From Nitrospirota bacterium (GTDB lineage Bacteria; Nitrospirota; Nitrospiria; Nitrospirales; NS-4): 6,466 bases of DNA. Numbering within the stretch: the stretch's first letter is position 1; each line of letters starts with the position of its first letter. The translations under genes and the position numbers were made by a program. Below the pieces are notes generated by a model that saw only the letters and a list, made by a program, of their open reading frames with translations, did no database searches and had not been told where the DNA came from. This document shows, in pieces, positions 6,347-6,466 of the stretch. The stretch covers positions 1-6,466 of the forward strand of contig VBON01000028.1 of NCBI GenBank assembly GCA_005877525.1, given 5' to 3'.

Positions 6347-6408
6347 GGGAAAAGGATCGGTCTCGGCCGATCCGGAGCGGGCGGGTGAGATAGGGAAAAG
6401 GATCGGTC
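6347..6408 (+). repeat. Pair of 16-base direct repeats after mutL
   Basis: GGGAAAAGGATCGGTC occurs exactly at 6347-6362 and 6393-6408, 46 bases from start to start. The preceding six bases (6341-6346 and 6387-6392) match at four positions, so the first copy extends back over the mutL stop codon. The function is not recognised. The spacing and short length do not look like a CRISPR array or an insertion-sequence end; a local duplication or a paired binding site are both possible. Confidence 0.7.
6354..6373 (+). other. Hairpin just downstream of the mutL stop
   Basis: GGATCGG (6354-6360) pairs perfectly with CCGATCC (6367-6373) around the loop TCTCGG. It begins ten bases after the mutL stop and is GC-rich, but GGAGCGGG rather than a T-run follows, so it is not a standard intrinsic terminator. 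The same CCGATCC arm could instead pair with the second GGATCGG at 6400-6406. It may stabilise or end the operon transcript; this is inference. Confidence 0.45.
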
Positions 6409-6433
6409 CTACGGGTAGAGAGCCTGTCGGGGT

Positions 6434-6460
6434 ACCCATTGCTCCTTAAATGCAATGGGT
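6434..6460 (+). other. Nine-pair hairpin at the right edge
   Basis: ACCCATTGC (6434-6442) and GCAATGGGT (6452-6460) are exact reverse complements around a nine-base AT-rich loop (TCCTTAAAT). CAATGG is repeated directly after it (6461-6466), where the window ends. It could be the stem of a terminator whose T-run lies outside the window, an operator for the next gene, or part of a palindromic repeat. The rest of 6345-6466 shows no open reading frame of note, tRNA or recognisable promoter. Confidence 0.45.
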
Positions 6461-6466
6461 CAATGG

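Noticed and set aside
6347..6408. Possible CRISPR-like repeat-spacer unit after mutL.
   Set aside because: Only two copies of a 16-base repeat are present with a 30-base gap and no third unit; repeat length and lack of cas genes do not fit an array.

Overview
The window is a compact, entirely plus-strand piece of a Gram-negative tol-pal (cell-envelope) gene cluster that runs directly into the mismatch-repair gene mutL. The order is: tail of a probable TolA/TonB-type energy transducer, tolB, pal, a long coiled-coil lipoprotein with a CpoB/YbgF-type C-terminal domain, a second, shorter CpoB/YbgF lipoprotein, mutL, and about 120 bases of structured non-coding DNA. Base composition is GC-rich (about 60% by eye). 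The gene set fits a diderm bacterium outside the Enterobacteria. The order, the Pal sequence style and the endonuclease-type MutL suggest Nitrospirota (Nitrospira-like) or a deltaproteobacterial-type lineage, but this is inference without a database search.

Layout: 1-61 is the C-terminus of an upstream gene whose TGA overlaps the tolB ATG. tolB (58-1419) is separated from pal (1462-2238) by a 42-base spacer holding a small hairpin and a strong ribosome binding site. The long CpoB-like gene (2240-3823) begins one base after the pal stop. The second CpoB-like gene (3820-4614) and mutL (4611-6344) each start in an ATGA overlap with the gene before. All junctions therefore look like one polycistronic unit with translational coupling. 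No promoter is visible inside the window, so the cluster is probably transcribed from upstream.

How the parts work together: TolB is the periplasmic beta-propeller that links the inner-membrane TolQRA motor to Pal. Pal is the outer-membrane lipoprotein that grips peptidoglycan. CpoB/YbgF proteins are known in E. coli to bind TolA and to coordinate peptidoglycan synthesis with outer-membrane constriction. Here the CpoB function appears split over two tandem paralogues with equal-length, alignable TPR domains. Both have lipobox signals, and one carries a coiled coil of about 350 residues. MutL is unrelated in function but is translationally coupled to the last envelope gene.

I did not find a wholly new system. 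The points most worth a second look are the paired CpoB lipoproteins with very different stalk lengths, the coupling of mutL to the envelope operon, the variant endonuclease motifs of MutL, the Tat-like signal of TolB, and the repeat/hairpin arrangement after mutL.
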